Of a stretch of DNA of 15,346 nt, positions 14,172-15,346 are shown one piece after another. The position numbers were made by a program, and so were the translations under genes. The notes beneath the pieces are model-generated. The model made no database searches, was not told the origin of the DNA, and saw only the letters and a list, made by a program, of their open reading frames with translations. Source of the stretch: Gammaproteobacteria bacterium (GTDB taxonomy: Bacteria > Pseudomonadota > Gammaproteobacteria > Pseudomonadales > Oleiphilaceae); the NCBI GenBank assembly GCA_003695085.1, contig RFIV01000240.1, forward strand, positions 1-15,346. Reading direction: 5' to 3'. Every line of letters begins with the position of its first letter. Position 1 is the stretch's first letter.

Positions 14172-14896
14172 TCAGAGCTGACCGCCCTGTGCGCAGGATC
14201 ACACCCGGAACCGCCCTGACATGACAGCTCGGTACCCAACCGCTCCGGGCGTCCGGCGGGCACTGGATCAAATGGCAGCACGCCCAGACAGGGCGCGGGC
14301 AGGATCCGGTGAAGGGTCGTCAGATTGGCCGCTTCTTCCGACATGGTTTCGGGGGTCACGCGATTGCCGATCCAACCGGCAAGCGTACAGCCATCCGCCA
14401 GAACAGCTTCCGCCGTCAGGCGCGCCATGCTCAGGCATCCAAGTTTCAGCGGCACCACCAGTATGACGCTCAGGGCCAGGGTGCTTGCCAGTTCAGACAG
14501 ATCTTCACTGTCGTTGAGAGGCACACGCCATCCGCCGGCCCCCTCGACCACTACTCGCTGAGCCGGAAAGTCAGCCATAGTTTTGCGTACCTGTGCGGAC
14601 AGTTCCTCTATCGTCGTCTGCATGCCCGATTTCTGCAAGGCAATATGCGGCGCGATGGGGGGCGCCAGGCAGACCGGGTTGATATGCTCGTAGGGCACAT
14701 TCACGGAGGAGGCGCTCATCAGTGCCAGCGCATCATCATTGCGCAGGCCGTGTCTTGTCATTTCGGCACCGGCAGCGACCGGCTTGAGCCCCAGGGTTGA
14801 ATAGCCCTGCCTGCGCCAGCGAGACAGCAGTGCCGTGCTGACAACTGTCTTGCCGGCATCCGTATCGGTTGCGGTCACAAAATAAGCCTGCGTCAT
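14168..14896 (-). CDS. bioD: Dethiobiotin synthetase BioD
   Basis: ATP-dependent cyclisation of 7,8-diaminopelargonic acid with CO2 to dethiobiotin, the penultimate step of biotin synthesis. The protein has 242 residues. The P-loop TDTDAGKT is at 10-17, and GLKPVAAG follows with Lys38 at the conserved catalytic position. PIAPHIA and VVEGAGGWRVPL correspond to the substrate-binding loops of E. coli BioD. The C-terminal end (about 228-242) is a little longer than in E. coli (225 residues) and looks unconserved. The ATG at 14896 overlaps the bioC stop (ATGA), with GGAGG 10 nt upstream; an in-frame extension to 14989 would run deep into bioC and is rejected. Confidence 0.95.
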   Translation of the reverse strand: MTQAYFVTATDTDAGKTVVSTALLSRWRRQGYSTLGLKPVAAGAEMTRHGLRNDDALALMSASSVNVPYEHINPVCLAPPIAPHIALQKSGMQTTIEELSAQVRKTMADFPAQRVVVEGAGGWRVPLNDSEDLSELASTLALSVILVVPLKLGCLSMARLTAEAVLADGCTLAGWIGNRVTPETMSEEAANLTTLHRILPAPCLGVLPFDPVPAGRPERLGTELSCQGGSGCDPAHRAVSSD

Positions 14897-15346
14897 CGCT
14901 TGATGGCCTCCAGGAACAACACGTGATAGGTCAGTGGCAGGCCTCGGGCTGTGCGAACCTGTTCCCATGCGTGCTCGAATGCTTGCCACCGTGCCTTGCC
15001 GGTCAGTCGCGCAGGGCGCCCGGGGTTCATGTTGTGCGCACCGACATCCTTCACGGCTCGCGCACCCGTTCGTGCATCCGGGTAATGGCAGACCTCAGCC
15101 AGGGTCTGCCGCCAGGTCATTTTCAACCCTGCTTGCTCCAGCCCCCCTGTTATCTGTTTTTCCGGAGCAAAGCGATTGACATGCACGCCTTCCGGATCGG
15201 CCTGCTTCCAGGCACGCTCCATTTCGCCCAGCGTGCCGGGCAACAGCGTCGTGACCAGCACACGCCCCCCGGGGCGCAGCACCCGGGCGGACTCCCGGAA
15301 GAAGACTGCCGGATCGGGCAACCATTGCAGGGCAAAGTTCGAGACC
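14893..15346 (-). CDS. bioC: Malonyl-ACP O-methyltransferase BioC, N-terminal part cut off by window edge
   Basis: SAM-dependent methyltransferase that caps malonyl-ACP so the fatty-acid machinery can build the pimeloyl chain of biotin. The last 151 codons are present, so the SAM-binding glycine loop lies beyond the right edge. The visible part starts in SNFALQWLPDP, matching the BioC motif with LQW, followed by ARVLRPGGRVLVTTLLPGTL, a class I methyltransferase strand. It ends in LTYHVLFLEAIKR, the typical BioC C-terminus. The 4-bp overlap with bioD and the order match the bio operon of Pseudomonas and relatives, where bioB, bioF and bioH precede bioC; these would lie outside the window. Confidence 0.93.
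   Translation of the reverse strand, partial: VSNFALQWLPDPAVFFRESARVLRPGGRVLVTTLLPGTLGEMERAWKQADPEGVHVNRFAPEKQITGGLEQAGLKMTWRQTLAEVCHYPDARTGARAVKDVGAHNMNPGRPARLTGKARWQAFEHAWEQVRTARGLPLTYHVLFLEAIKR

Overview
The window looks like chromosomal DNA of a gammaproteobacterium close to Alcanivorax/Pseudomonas. This rests on recognised gene content and order: an alkB2-type alkane monooxygenase divergent from a GntR-family gene that overlaps smc (as at PA1525-PA1527 of Pseudomonas aeruginosa), and bioC-bioD followed by a small gene and long acyl-CoA dehydrogenases (as at PA0503-PA0508). SMC-ScpAB replaces the MukBEF of enteric bacteria, and TrpRS is the long Pseudomonas type. An alkane hydroxylase beside chain-shortening dehydrogenases suggests an oil-degrading, Alcanivorax-like genus; that is inference. 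I see no rRNA, tRNA, CRISPR array, insertion sequence or prophage gene. The genes are tightly packed, and no gene-free stretch exceeds about 200 bp.

Layout. (1) 1-3055, minus: the N-terminal two thirds of smc, which runs off the left edge, preceded by a GntR/FadR-subfamily regulator whose stop overlaps the smc start (ATGA). (2) 3056-3205: a divergent control region with a near-consensus sigma-70 promoter for alkB, whose -35 lies inside a FadR-geometry palindrome. (3) 3206-5467, plus: alkB2 with a clear terminator, then a GAF-GGDEF diguanylate cyclase behind an unusual bulged inverted repeat and a possible sigma-54 promoter. (4) 5458-8929, minus: trpS-scpA-scpB-rluB, a tight operon. (5) 9029-12735, minus: two paralogous acyl-CoA dehydrogenases of about 600 residues, each with its own terminator; the upstream one has a palindrome matching the PsrA box next to its promoter. 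(6) 12919-14111, minus: a 91-residue protein built like the ends of flagellar rod/hook proteins, coupled to a SprA-type HExxH putative metalloprotease. (7) 14168-15346, minus: bioD and the C-terminal part of bioC, which runs off the right edge.

How they work together. AlkB oxidises medium- to long-chain n-alkanes to alkanols, which become fatty acids and acyl-CoAs. The two acyl-CoA dehydrogenases would do the first step of beta-oxidation. The two regulatory signals (a FadR-type operator at alkB and a PsrA-like box at the dehydrogenases) are both of types known to respond to fatty acids or acyl-CoA, so the two halves of the alkane route may be controlled by its products. SMC, ScpA and ScpB, from two operons only about 4.5 kb apart, form the bacterial condensin. 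BioC/BioD supply biotin, needed by acetyl-CoA carboxylase, though a metabolic reason for the linkage is only a guess.
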